A stretch of 35,202 nucleotides of DNA from Paulinella micropora (lineage: Eukaryota; Cercozoa; Imbricatea; Euglyphida): contig BJOX01000190.1 in the NCBI GenBank assembly GCA_009731375.1, positions 64,830-100,031 of the forward strand, written 5' to 3'. The notes under the pieces are model-generated. The model did not search any database. It was not told the origin of the DNA and worked only from the letters and a program-made list of their open reading frames with translations. This document shows positions 1-10,786 of the stretch, piece after piece (the stretch's first letter is position 1; every line of letters starts with the position of its first letter). The position numbers and the translations under genes are program-made.

Positions 1-138
1 GAGAGGGGGAGAGAGAGAGAGATAGATAGATAGATAGAGGAGAGAGAGAGACACACACAGAAAGAGAAGAGAGAAAGAGAGAAAGAGAGAACGAGAGAAA
101 GAGAGAAAGAGAAAGAAAGAGAAGAGAGAGAGAGAGAG

Positions 139-181
<43 letters not shown>

Positions 182-186
182 GAGAA

Positions 187-218
<32 letters not shown>
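1..218. repeat. GA-rich purine microsatellite
   Basis: Almost pure purine sequence on the + strand made of GA, GAAA and short GATA runs, with one brief ACACAC interruption near 50-58. No coding potential. The array continues off the left edge of the window. Confidence 0.95.
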
Positions 219-277
219 GCCTTGCACGTCACATATATACATTACATACATACATACATACATACATACAAACACAC

Positions 278-308
<31 letters not shown>

Positions 309-422
309 CATGCATACATACATACATACATACATACATACATACATACATACAGACATACAGACATACAGACATACATGCATACATGCGTACGTACATA
401 CAGACATACATACATACATACA

Positions 423-456
<34 letters not shown>

Positions 457-667
457 CATTTACCTCGAAACGGCGCGTAGATCCTATGTGGAAGGAAAAT
501 ACATACATAAATACATACATACATGTTTTACCTCAAAGCGGCGCGAGGGTCATATGTGGAAGGAAAATATATACATACACACATACATACATACATACAT
601 ACATACATACATACATACTGTCATGCATACATGCATACATACATACATACATGCATACATACATACA

Positions 668-698
<31 letters not shown>

Positions 699-810
699 GT
701 GCATAAATAGATACATACATACATACACACACACACATACATACATACATACATACATACATGCATACATGCGTGCATACATACACACATACATACATAC
801 ATACATACGT
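219..810. repeat. (CATA)n microsatellite with two related non-repeat islands
   Basis: A long TACA/CATA array. It is broken by two similar islands of about 45 bp (roughly 458-503 and 526-570). Both carry TTTACCTC, a GCGGCGCG-like core, then TATGTGGAAGGAAAAT. The long open frames here, in every phase, only reflect the 4-base repeat reading as Tyr/Ile/His/Thr or Tyr/Val/Cys/Met strings and are not genes. Confidence 0.95.
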
Positions 811-837
811 AAATAGCTAGCTAGCTAGCTAGATAGC

Positions 838-936
<99 letters not shown>

Positions 937-981
937 GTAGGAAGGTAGGTAGGTAGGTAGGTAGGTAGGTAGGTAGGTAGG

Positions 982-1078
<97 letters not shown>

Positions 1079-1120
1079 GTATGGATGTATGGATGGATGG
1101 ATGGATGGATGGATGCATGT

Positions 1121-1205
<85 letters not shown>

Positions 1206-1379
1206 GAGATTGATAGATAGGGAGATAGGAAGGTGGATACGTAAAAAGATGAGTAGATGAATCAATAGAAAGATAGATAGATAGTTAGATAGATAGATAG
1301 ATGGATAGATAGATAGATAGACAGATAGATAGATAGATACATAGATAGATAGAAAAATAGATAAATGGATAGATAGATG

Positions 1380-1474
<95 letters not shown>
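811..1474. repeat. (GATA)n microsatellite
   Basis: About 660 bp of GATA units. Variant blocks are AGCT at the left edge, GGTA near 935-985 and GGAT near 1080-1115. It belongs to the GATA satellite class and is one of three large GATA arrays in the window. The open frames of Ser-Ile-Tyr-Leu repeats are artefacts of the array. Confidence 0.97.
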
Positions 1475-1784
1475 GAGATGTCGCAAAGCGATGTAGTCCT
1501 TGCAAAGGAACGCAGTTTCACATCAAACAGTAATTTGTGTACTGTGCATGTGTCTGGGATGGGAATCACGGGTAGACTGTGTTTTGTAAAAAAGAAGAGG
1601 AGGACGTTGAAGAAAAAGGCAATCTAGGAATGGAGAGTGGGGAGGATAAGGAAGAAGAGAAAGAAAAGGAAGCCGTTAGTCCAAGTGTTTTGAGCACCGT
1701 AAGCTTGCGCAAGCTACAATGATGACATTGTATAAGGCCTAAACCCCCGAAGGGACCTAGCCCGGGCTATGCAACACTGGACGG
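1475..1784. other. Non-repeat stretch, possibly the LINE 3' flank
   Basis: Unique-looking sequence between a GATA array and the end of the LINE reading frame on the - strand. It holds a 14-bp palindrome (AGCTTGCGCAAGCT, 1702-1715) and a purine-rich patch at 1580-1675. By position it would be the 3' untranslated part of the - strand LINE, but no tail or target duplication was found. I see no gene. Confidence 0.4.
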
Positions 1785-2805
1785 CTATGACGGAATGCAG
1801 TCACCGATACGGACTAGAGGAAGATTAGTCCAATTTTTGACTGCACAGGAGCGATAAATCGCAAAAGAGCAACGAGCTACGCAGGACGATAGCTTGAAGC
1901 GAAGGGATTTGGATTGGGGATGGGAAAAACCCAAGGCGCGGAAACATCGATGAACAGAGAACGATACCATGCCGCGAGCCCCGCATCCGATTGGTGGAAG
2001 GTGGCAGGTCCATCCTTTGTCCTCGATTTGAGATTTGAGCCCATTGTATCGGTTGGTCTTGTAGGCTCGTGCGTCAAGGATGTTTTCCTCGACCGGGCAC
2101 GTGAGCTCGATCAGTATACACTTATTGGTAGACAATGACCACAACAATATCGGGGCGGAGGTCAGTGACACAGATGTGGACAGGAAAGGCTTGCTCAGAA
2201 CCGGTGTACTGGGTTTGGAGCTGCCAATCGTTTGCGGTGTCAAGCAGGGATGGACGATGAAATGACTGCCCCTTAGGCTTCTGCTCGCCCTCTTTCACAA
2301 ACATAGACTTTGGTTCATTTTGGTATATAGGGGAGCGTTTGTTATGGCCTCGATGTGTTTTTGAAGGGGAGCTTCAATAGTGCAGAGCACAGAGTCGTGA
2401 CGCCAGGTATAACGGCCTTGTTTGAGGGCAACATGGCAACCGGAGAGGATGTGACATAAATGTGCTTGACCAGAACAGAGAGCACACTTGTTGTTGGGAA
2501 TGATTCCCCACAGACGTCTGAGGTCGGGGGTAATAACTGAGTTTGTGCTTGCGTTGATGACCCAAGAGATTAAACGGGGATTACGGGTTCCGATGAGGCG
2601 AGTCCAGGAGAGGTCAAAGGGGCATGCGTCTTCAAAACGAAGAAAGCACCCTTGCATGGCTTTGTCCATGTCATGCACTGTGGTTGTCTCAAGTATTTTC
2701 TCAGCAGCTAATTCTAAAATCCTGTCTTTGCGGTCTGTGATGGAATGTTCTTTTGGGTAGCGACCATGGCCAAGTCCGAGATGATCGGATTGGCCTCGAT
2801 GTTTG
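1785..2805 (-). pseudogene. Non-LTR retrotransposon (LINE) ORF2 C-terminal relic
   Basis: Read on the - strand, three frames together cover the region downstream of reverse transcriptase in a LINE polyprotein. The first (about 2805-2295) has a CALC...H...C cysteine/histidine knuckle followed by GRYTWRHDSVL, a hallmark seen after the RT domain in several LINE clades. The next two (2304-2122 and about 2140-1785) carry LRPDIVVV and then ELTCPVEENILDARAYKT, the typical C-terminal segment. At least two frameshifts break the frame and the RT core is absent, so this is dead. It abuts a gypsy RT fragment on its 5' side. The family call rests on motif memory, not a search. Confidence 0.75.
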
Positions 2806-3342
2806 AATTCAAGTCTAGCTTTGTAAAGAACTTAGCATCCCGGAGTCGATTGAGGCCATCCCGCATACGGGGGATTGGTGCCTCAACGCTCTTGATGATC
2901 TTATTGAGCCTCGTGTAATTGATACAAAATCGTTGCTTGCCGTCCGGCTTTAGCGCAAGCCGAACCGGCGATCGGTACTCCGACCATGACGGTTCTATTA
3001 GCCGTTTAGCCAACATATCTTGGATCATTTCCTCTGCTCCTCCTTGTAACTGAGGCGCGATCCACGGAGACGAGGCATCGTCTGTCCCACTTGTCGCTCT
3101 ATCTTAGCAGCAGTGTGCGTCACGCCGCCGGCTACAAGGGGTCCAAAAGTGTCAAAATCAACTTGTGCCTCAAGCTTTTCGAGCACAGGCTCTGGTTTCC
3201 AGATAGTTCGAAACGTTTCGTGTTTCGTCAGGTTCATCGCGTAGATGGACGAGAGGTGTTTATCTGGGCAGTACTTCAGCATGTGAGCACGGTTGATTTG
3301 AAGTCGCTGGTAAAAAGAGACGATGGACTGGAGCTGTAGACC
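2806..3342 (-). pseudogene. Ty3/gypsy reverse transcriptase N-terminal relic
   Basis: On the - strand, a frame (about 3340-3025) carries the region just before gypsy RT, then shifts frame near 3030-3070. It continues with MIQDMLAKRLIEPSWSEYRS and FCINYTRLNK, then FFTKLDL at the point where an intact RT would read LDLRSGY. The active-site aspartates that follow are missing because LINE sequence begins there. The left edge (in + coordinates) joins the LINE near 2805 and the right edge is cut by a GATA array. It cannot be compared with the gypsy element at 33-35 kb because the two cover different parts of pol. Confidence 0.75.
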
Positions 3343-3852
<510 letters not shown>

Positions 3853-4308
3853 GTTTAATTTTTAATCTATGGGCGTGGCTTAGCTTGAAAAGCCATGGCC
3901 TTCTATACTAACCCCGGACAAGAACTTTCAGCACCGGCCAAGCTGCACACCAACCACTGTCTCGCTGTGGTTGGTGTCTGTGCCCAGTTCAAGCCGAAAG
4001 GTAGCCGAGCCCTTTTGAACTATACGGGACAACACTAGAACACTCCCCAGGAGCGNNNNNNNNNNGAAGATGATGCCATGAGCAAGTCGAGGTTTCAGGA
4101 GTTCACGCTCGTTGTGAGTTACCTTCTATAACCCTGACTTCATCAACCCTTTGCATCACGCCCCGACTTCATCAGCCATGGTCAGGAGTTGGTTGCCTGT
4201 TTAGCCCTTGCGCTGCGCGCAATTAAAGGCGGACACAAAATCGTCATTATAGGGGGTAGTTAGATCTGAACCCTAGGCTGAGTTGCCAGTGGCAGAGACC
4301 GTCTCCAG
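3853..4308. other. Non-repeat stretch with N gap and a strong hairpin
   Basis: Unique-looking sequence containing a 10-base assembly gap at 4056-4065. A perfect 11-bp inverted repeat (ACACCAACCAC, 3947-3957, with GTGGTTGGTGT, 3967-3977, 9-base loop) lies in the left half. No frame longer than background and no recognised gene. Confidence 0.5.
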
Positions 4309-4309
4309 G

Positions 4310-4344
<35 letters not shown>

Positions 4345-4345
4345 G

Positions 4346-4395
<50 letters not shown>

Positions 4396-4451
4396 CAGAT
4401 AGTTGGATAGATAGATAAACTGGTAGGTAGATAGATTGGTAGATATATAGG

Positions 4452-4542
<91 letters not shown>

Positions 4543-4609
4543 GTAGGTAGGTAGGTAGGTAGATAGGTAGATAGGTAGGTAGGTAGGTACGTACATAGAT
4601 TGATAGATT

Positions 4610-4704
<95 letters not shown>

Positions 4705-4770
4705 GCATGGATAAGTAGATAGGTAGGTAGAAAGGTAGATAGGATAGGTAGATACCGAGATAGCTTTAGG
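4309..4770. repeat. (GATA)n microsatellite
   Basis: About 460 bp of GATA units with GGTA blocks near 4541-4590 and degenerate GGTAGATA at the right end. Third large GATA array in the window. Confidence 0.97.
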
Positions 4771-4970
4771 TTGAGGTTTTGGCTTAGTTTCAACAACAAG
4801 AACAACAAGAATAACAACAAGAACGACAACAGCAGCGGCGACAACAACTGCAGCAGCGACGACAAAAACAACAACAGCAACAGCAACAGCGACAAAAACA
4901 GCAACAACAAGAAAGTACATCAACAACATCAGCAGCAACAGCGGTAACAACAACAACAACAACAACAACA
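4771..4970. repeat. Interrupted CAA/CAG trinucleotide repeat
   Basis: Runs of AACAACAAG, CAGCAGCGAC and CAACAACAA from about 4791 to 4970, degenerate in the middle and pure at the right end. A Gln/Asn-type triplet repeat in one frame, but no flanking coding sequence is visible. Confidence 0.9.
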
Positions 4971-5262
<292 letters not shown>

Positions 5263-6770
5263 AAGAAAGAGTAAAAGAAAGAGTAAAAAAAAGAAAGAGT
5301 AGAAAGAAAGAAAGAGTAGAAAGAAACAAAGAGTAGAGGTAAAGAAGGATGGAAGGAGAAAGAAAGGAAAGAAGGAAAAAAAAGGAAAGAAAAAAGAGAA
5401 AGAAAGAGAAAAAAGAGAAAGAAAGAAATAAAGGAAGGAAGGAAGGAAGGAGGGATGAAAGAAAGAAAGAAAAAAGAAAGAAAAAAAAGAAAAAAGAAAG
5501 AAAAAAGAAAGAAAAAAGAAAGAAAAAAGAAAGAAAGAAGGATGAAAGGAGAAAGGAAGGAAGGAAGGAAAGAGAAAGAAAGAAAGAAAGAAAGAAAGCA
5601 AGAAAGGAAGAAAGAAAGAAAGAAAGAAAAAAGAAAGAAAAAAGAAAGAAAAAAGAAAGGAAAAAGAAAGGAAAAAGAAAGAAAGAAAAAAGAAAGAAAA
5701 AGAAAGAAAAAAGAAAGATAGATACAAGCGTAGACAGAAAGAAAAAGAAAGAAGAAAGAAAAAAGAAAGAAAAAAGAAAGAAAGAAAGAAAGAAAAAGAA
5801 AGAAAGAAAAGGAAAGAAAAAGAAAGAAAAAGAGAGAAAAAAAGAAAAGAAAAAAGAAAGAAAGGAAAAGAAAGAAAAAGAAAGAAAAAAGAAAGAAAAA
5901 AGAAAGAAAAAAGAAAGAAAAAGAAAGAAAGAAAAGGAAAGAAAAAGAAAGAGAGTAGAAAGAAAGAAAGAGTAGAAAGAAACAAAGAGTAGAAGTAAAG
6001 AAGGATGGAAGGAGAAAGAAAGGAAAGAAGGAAAAAAAGGAAAGAAAAAAGAGAAAGAAAGAGAAAAAAGAGAAAGAGAGAAAGAAATAAAGGAAGGAAG
6101 GAGGGATGAAAGAAAGAAAGAAAAAAGAAAGAAAAAAGAAAGAAAAAAGAAAAAAGTAAGAAAAAAAGTAAGAAAAAAGAAAAAAGAAAGAAAAAAGAAA
6201 GAAAGAAAGAGCAGAAAGAAAGGATGGAAGGAGAAAGGAAGGAAGGAAGGAAAGAGAAAGAAAGAAAGAAAGAAAGGAAGAAAGGAAGAAAGGAAGAAAG
6301 AAAGAAAAAAGAAAGAAAAAAGAAAGAAAAAAGAAAGAAAAAAGAAAGAAAAGAGAAAGGAAAAAGAAAGGAAAAAGAAAGGAAAAAGAAAGAAAAAAGA
6401 AAGATAGATACAAGTGTAGAAAGAAAGAAAAAGAAATAAAAAAGAAATAAGAAAGAAAGAAGAAAGAAAGAAGAAAGAAAGAAAAAGAAAGAAAAAGAAA
6501 GAAAAGGAAAGAAAAAGAAAGAAAAAGAGAGAAAAAAGAAAAGAAAGAAAAAAGAAAGAAAGGAAAAGAAAGAAAAAGAAAGAAAAAGAAAAAAAAGGAA
6601 GAAAAAGGAACTGAAAGAGAGGAAAAAAAAAGAAAAGAAAGAAAAAAGACAGGAAAAGAAAGTAAAAGAAAGAAAAAAGAAGAAAAAAAGGAAGAAAAAG
6701 GAAGAAAGAGAGGAAAAAGGAAGAAAATAAAGAAAATAAAGAAATAAAAGAAGGCAAAGAAAAGCAACAC
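5263..6770. repeat. GAAA polypurine array with a two-copy higher-order unit
   Basis: About 1.5 kb almost without pyrimidines on the + strand. Within it a long unit occurs twice. The string GATGGAAGGAGAAAG recurs at 5348 and 6004 (656 bp apart), and GATAGATACAAG recurs at 5718 and 6403 (685 bp apart). The long Phe/Leu/Ser frames on the - strand and Lys/Arg/Glu frames on the + strand are composition artefacts. Confidence 0.95.
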
Positions 6771-7260
6771 TAGAAACTTAAAGAAAAAGAAAGAAACACA
6801 AGTAGGAGAAGAAAGGTTTTTTTTCACGTTTCGTCCAGTCCGCAAAGACGAAGCGGCAAAACAACGGCATTTGCTTCGATCAGCCCGTCAGCAACCAAAA
6901 CCGTATGCGTTGGTCGCACGTTTTGGTCCGTCCTTGCCGGGCCGGTGTGTTTAACATAGATTTTACGCAAAATACGTCGAAGGAATGGTCCAGCGACAGA
7001 GAAAGGGCCTGTTCAACTTCAAGGTGTTAATCACAAGTTGGAAGTACTGTTGGAAATCTCTGATGCTAGTATTTCCAGCAGTTCGTTGACTTGACTTGTA
7101 ATACTTGAAATGATAAAGCTTAAGCTTACTTTCGGCGGGCACAAGTAAAAACATAGGCCTTCTGTTTCAGCTGAGTCAAGAAAGAATAACTAATGGTTTC
7201 TTAAAATGAACAGCAGCGACTTCCACGCAAGCTCGAAATCCAATCGAAAACGCGAACGAA
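6771..7260. other. Unassigned unique sequence
   Basis: Mixed-composition sequence between the GAAA array and a CA-rich tract. A 63-codon frame on the - strand (7154-6963) has no recognisable motif and looks like chance. I see no promoter, RNA gene or element boundary. Confidence 0.5.
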
Positions 7261-7621
7261 GAAACAAATCACACAGAATCACGAAGCGAGCAACAACAAC
7301 GCGAACACAGAGCAAACTCGAGAAAGACTAAGACTAGGTGCGAAAGCAAAACAAAATTAAAGACAAGACCCGAACAAAACGAAACACAAGAGAGCAGCAC
7401 ACAAACACACATATAGATGTACACACGAAGAGATTCAAGAAACGCAAACACGCACACACACGCACACACACACACACACTGACAGACACACATTTGACAG
7501 ACACACAGATGCACAGATACCCAAGTACACACACACACGCTAAGGGATTCAAGAAACGCAAACACAAGCGAAGTGCACACCACATTCACCCAGACACGCA
7601 CGGACAGACAGCGTACATTTA
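7261..7621. repeat. A/C-rich tract with (CA)n and an internal short duplication
   Basis: Sequence rich in ACACAC and AAAC. A GATTCAAGAAACGCAAACAC string occurs near 7432 and again near 7546, so part of the tract was duplicated. Frames on both strands are repeat-driven (His/Thr or Cys/Val). No gene supported. Confidence 0.75.
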
Positions 7622-7730
7622 ACAGACTCTCTCTATCTCTCTTCTTGCGCTGTGTCTGTCTCTCTCTCTCTCTGTCTCTTGCTCGCTCATTCCGCTCTTT
7701 TCTTCCTCAGTCTCTCTCTCTCCTCTCTCT

Positions 7731-7775
<45 letters not shown>

Positions 7776-7797
7776 CCGGGCCCACTGTACGCTCTCT

Positions 7798-7868
<71 letters not shown>
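7622..7868. repeat. (CT)n microsatellite
   Basis: A polypyrimidine tract on the + strand with two pure CT runs (about 7738-7771 and 7799-7868) split by CCCCCGGGCCCACTGTACG. It lies about 250 bp upstream of the coiled-coil gene, so it may sit in that gene's promoter or leader, but nothing in the sequence proves it. Confidence 0.95.
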
Positions 7869-7870
<2 letters not shown>

Positions 7871-8112
7871 CACTGCTTGCAAGTGCAGGCACTGTCGGTC
7901 ACAAGCGGATAAGGGCAGGACGGCGTTTCTGGAGAGCCATGACTGACTGTGATTTCGTAGCACTGGAAAAAGGACCTCCAGCCTTCAACCTGCTGCGAGT
8001 CACGGGTATGCCAGCGAGGCAGGAATACTTAGGAACAGGCGGGACAGGGACATACTTTGGACACGTGGTCGGCATGACTGCACGTCCTTTCTTTTTTGCA
8101 TAGCTAGACAAG

Positions 8113-8817
8113 ATGCGTATGGCTGGCTGTCTGTGCGTGTGCGTGTTGTTTGCGTTTGTGGCAGGCGTTGTCGGGGTTTTGCTGGCAAGCGCGTTCGGCT
8201 GGGCGGCGTTTGCACAGGCGCCGGACAAAGGTCAGCCGAACGAAGAGGGTAGCTCCTTCAGTGTGTCTCCCGGCCTGCCGCTCCATCTGCAGTTCGGCCA
8301 GTTTGGGGCTGGACCAGATTCGGAGCCAGACTCGGTAGATGTGAATGCGACCAAAAAGCACCTACAAGAGCGCGAGGCGTCCAAGAAAGAGCTCAAGGAG
8401 GCCGAGGCAAGGCACAAGAAGGCCAAGAAAGAGCCCAATGAGGCCGAGACAAAGCTCGAGAAGGCCAAAAATGAGCTCAAGGAGACCGAGACAAAGCTGA
8501 AGAAAGCCAAAAATGAGCTCAAGGAGGCCGAGACAAAGCTGAAGGAGGCCAAAAATGAGCTCGAGAAGGCCGATGCCAAGCTCGAGAAGGCCGATGCCAA
8601 GCTCGAGAAGGCCGAGGCCGATCTCAAGGAGGCCAAGGCGACCGGGACCGAAGAGGATGTGCGACTGGCGAGGCGTAAGGTGGACTTTGCTCTGGAGGGA
8701 GTAGCCTCTGCGCAGAAGATCGTTGACGCACGCACCAATCAAATATCTTCCTTGCTGAAGCAGCCAGCTGCAGGTCCTGTAACGTTATCCTGTCCTCTGG
8801 TCTTGTCTTCTCCTTGA
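8113..8817 (+). CDS. Secreted or membrane-anchored coiled-coil protein
   Basis: An intact 234-codon frame with GC-rich, gene-like codon use, unlike its repeat surroundings. Residues 1-36 are a hydrophobic N-terminus ending AFAQA, which looks like a signal peptide with an Ala-X-Ala cleavage site (an uncleaved anchor is possible). Residues about 76-185 form a long charged helix. It is built from 14-residue units of the type ELKEAETKLKEAKN that shorten to 7-residue units (KLEKADA), matching 42-bp and 21-bp repeats in the DNA. After a GTEEDV break a second helical part follows to about residue 215, then a Pro/Ser tail. The start is the first ATG in frame; a stop at 8101-8103 ends a short upstream frame (7939-8103). 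Function unknown. A downstream exon is possible because CAGGTCCTG near 8770 resembles a 5' splice site. Confidence 0.6.
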   Translation: MRMAGCLCVCVLFAFVAGVVGVLLASAFGWAAFAQAPDKGQPNEEGSSFSVSPGLPLHLQFGQFGAGPDSEPDSVDVNATKKHLQEREASKKELKEAEARHKKAKKEPNEAETKLEKAKNELKETETKLKKAKNELKEAETKLKEAKNELEKADAKLEKADAKLEKAEADLKEAKATGTEEDVRLARRKVDFALEGVASAQKIVDARTNQISSLLKQPAAGPVTLSCPLVLSSP

Positions 8818-8885
8818 TCTATTTTTTTCAAAACGGGTTTTCTCGCTCTCCCTTTCTTCACCTGCTTTTTCATCTCAAGTTTTGA

Positions 8886-8916
<31 letters not shown>

Positions 8917-9270
8917 CTCTCTCTCTCCCTGAGTCTCCCTTTCTATCTCTCTCTCTCTTTGTCTTATTTTTCTCTCGTACACTCTTGACTCTATTATCTA
9001 TCTTTATCCATCTTTTCTTTCCATTTATCTATCTGACCATTTATGTGTCTATCTATTTATCTGTCTTACTTGTCTTCTTTTCTTCATCCTCATCCTCCTC
9101 CTGTTCTTCCTTCTTCCTTCTTCTTCTTCTTCTTCTTCTTCTTCTTCTCCTCCTCCTCCTCCTCCTCCTCCTCCCCCTCCCCCTCCCCCTCCTCCTCCTC
9201 CTCCTTCTCCTTCTCCTTCTTCTTCTTCTTCTTCTTCCTGTTATTATTGTTATTATTATTATTATTATTT
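8818..9270. repeat. Pyrimidine-rich tract: CT, TTC/TCC and TTA repeats
   Basis: T/C-rich sequence with CT runs (8889-8930), scattered TCTATCTAT (about 8995-9065), a long TTC/TCC/CCCCTC array (about 9105-9238), and a TTA array that forms the left edge of the SINE cluster. No coding potential. Confidence 0.9.
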
Positions 9271-9512
9271 GGACACCGTGATAGCCCAGTGGTCAAGTTC
9301 TACCATCTGAGCCCTGTCGCCAGTTCGATTCCCGTCGGTGCCACCAGTATTTTCATTGAACATACCGGTCCCCTGTTGACGATAGGCTCTGCCCGTGCGG
9401 GGGTGTCAGTAGAGCCTATCGTCAATTCTTCGTACTCCCCTCACGGGTGAGACGATGGAGGCGCATGTGCAGATTTGCATCAGCCATTGACAAAGAAGCA
9501 CTATTATCGTCC
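9271..9512 (+). mobile_element. tRNA-derived SINE-like repeat, copy A1
   Basis: Begins with a tRNA-like head: an A-box-like TAGCCCAGTGG, a B box AGTTCGATTCC and a closing CGGTGCC. A body follows with a GCCTATCG motif on both sides of a GTGTCAGT, then ACTCCCCTCACGGGTGAGACGATGG, then a 3' end GCCATTGAC...AAGCACTATTAT that leads into a TTA array. Internal RNA polymerase III promoter boxes plus a simple 3' tail are the standard SINE plan. The head does not fold as a good tRNA (poor T stem), so it is not a tRNA gene. Confidence 0.7.
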
Positions 9513-9546
<34 letters not shown>

Positions 9547-9547
9547 T

Positions 9548-9719
9548 AGGGAGTACATAGGCCATCGGTCCTTTCCATGGGCTGATTGGTATAAAGCTCC
9601 TAGAGTAATGTTCTATGCCGTCACTTCCTTTATTCCACCGATTGGTGTGGAGACTTTCCTTATGGAATGGAGGACTGGATGCACATGGCCTTTTGGCTCA
9701 GCAATTGGCAGGAGATACA
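9548..9719 (+). mobile_element. Interspersed repeat family B, copy B1
   Basis: Starts GGGAGTACATAGG and ends ...GGAGATACA before a TTA array. A second copy starts at 12302, also between TTA arrays. No A or B box is evident. It may be a separate non-autonomous element or the body of a longer composite. The short open frame across it is not conserved as protein. Confidence 0.6.
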
Positions 9720-9720
9720 C

Positions 9721-9780
<60 letters not shown>

Positions 9781-9978
9781 GGTACCGCGATAGCCCTGTG
9801 GTCAAGGTATACCACCTGGGACCTTTCGCAAGTTCGCTTCCCGTCGGTGCCAGTATTTAAGAATGTTTCCTTTGACAGTATTGGTCTGTCTGGGTGTCAG
9901 TATAGCTATCGGTCAAATCTTCGTACTCCCCTCGCGGGTGAGACGACGCATGGCCCTCGGGCTCAGCCATGACAGATC
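9781..9978 (+). mobile_element. tRNA-derived SINE-like repeat, copy A2 (variant tail)
   Basis: The same tRNA-like head as A1 with substitutions (GGTACCGCGATAGCCC, AGTTCGCTTCCCG, CGGTGCC), and the same CTCGCGGGTGAGACG block. Its 3' end instead reads GCATGGCCCTCGGGCTCAGCC followed by GACAGATCAATATAT, the tail also found at the end of repeat C1 (12195-12235). It leads into a TA array. Confidence 0.7.
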
Positions 9979-9996
9979 AATATATATATATGTATA

Positions 9997-10027
<31 letters not shown>

Positions 10028-10079
10028 GTGTGTGTATATATATATATTTATATTCATATTTATTATTATTATTATTAGT
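9979..10079. repeat. (TA)n, (TG)n and (TTA)n tracts between SINE copies
   Basis: A simple tract of TATATA with short GTGTGTG, then TTATTATTA, directly abutting the next SINE head at 10080. Confidence 0.9.
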
Positions 10080-10330
10080 GGCACCGCGATAGCCCAGTGG
10101 TCAAGGTCTACCATCTGGGACCTGTCGCCAGTTCGATTCCCGTCGGTGCCAGTATTTTCAAAGAATGTTTTCTTTGAAAGTATTGGTCTGTCTGGAAGGC
10201 TTGGAACTGCCCTGCGGGGGTGTCAGTAAAGTTATCGGTCAAATCTTCGTACTCCCCTCGCGGGTGAGACGATGGAGGCACATGTGCAGATTAGCATTTG
10301 CCATTGACGGAGAAGCACTATTATTATTCA
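10080..10330 (+). mobile_element. tRNA-derived SINE-like repeat, copy A3 (best preserved head)
   Basis: The cleanest copy. GGCACCG (10080-10086) and CGGTGCC (10144-10150) are perfect complements, like an acceptor stem. The A-box-like TAGCCCAGTGG starts at 10090 and the B box AGTTCGATTCC lies at 10130-10140. The body has the CTCGCGGGTGAGACGATGG block and ends GCCATTGACGGAGAAGCAC before ATTATTATT. Length about 250 bp. Spacing of the boxes suits polymerase III transcription. Activity cannot be judged from one window. Confidence 0.75.
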
Positions 10331-10738
10331 GCCCAATCGCCTTACGGCGTTAAACTGTGATGCCAACTCAAAACCATTTGGTGGATGATGCTGGGGAGGA
10401 GGGTCGTTGGGCGCCTGTCGAAGATCTTAAACTCCGCTATGCCGGTTGATAGCCCGTGGACCCAGCGGATACCAAATTGTTATGGGTGGGGTTTTGAGGT
10501 AGTTTTAGCAACCATGCTTGGTGTACGCACTTGCACATGCGGCAACGTTTTGCAAGAGGTTGTTGGGACTGCGGAATAGCCTCGGCTTAGTGTTGTCTTG
10601 CCCTCAGGAGCTCCATCGGTGGCCCCTATAATCAGTCAGTCTGAGACTGACTAGGTGGGGATGGAGCACCTCGAGGGAGGCTCATGTCCGGAAACGGATC
10701 GTGCCATTAGCTGCATCAGTACGCCTCAGATATAGTAC
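10331..10738. other. Interspersed-repeat-like block ending in TTA array
   Basis: Starts CAGCCCAATCGCCTTACGGCGTTAAAC, of the sort found at the 3' ends of LINE/SINE elements, and ends at another TTA array, so it is probably part of another non-autonomous element. It contains a perfect 9-bp inverted repeat with a 1-base centre (AGTCAGTCT G AGACTGACT, 10634-10652). The open frames have no recognisable domains. Confidence 0.4.
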
Positions 10739-10784
<46 letters not shown>

Positions 10785-10786
10785 TT

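Noticed and set aside
219-1505. Open frames of Tyr/Ile/His/Thr and Ser/Ile/Tyr/Leu repeats
   Set aside because: A 4-base repeat without a stop codon in any phase gives open frames on both strands; there is no unique sequence in them.
6963-7154. 63-codon frame on the - strand
   Set aside because: Length near background and no motif.
7939-8103. Short frame just upstream of the coiled-coil gene
   Set aside because: 54 codons without recognisable features; it may be leader sequence, but nothing supports a protein.
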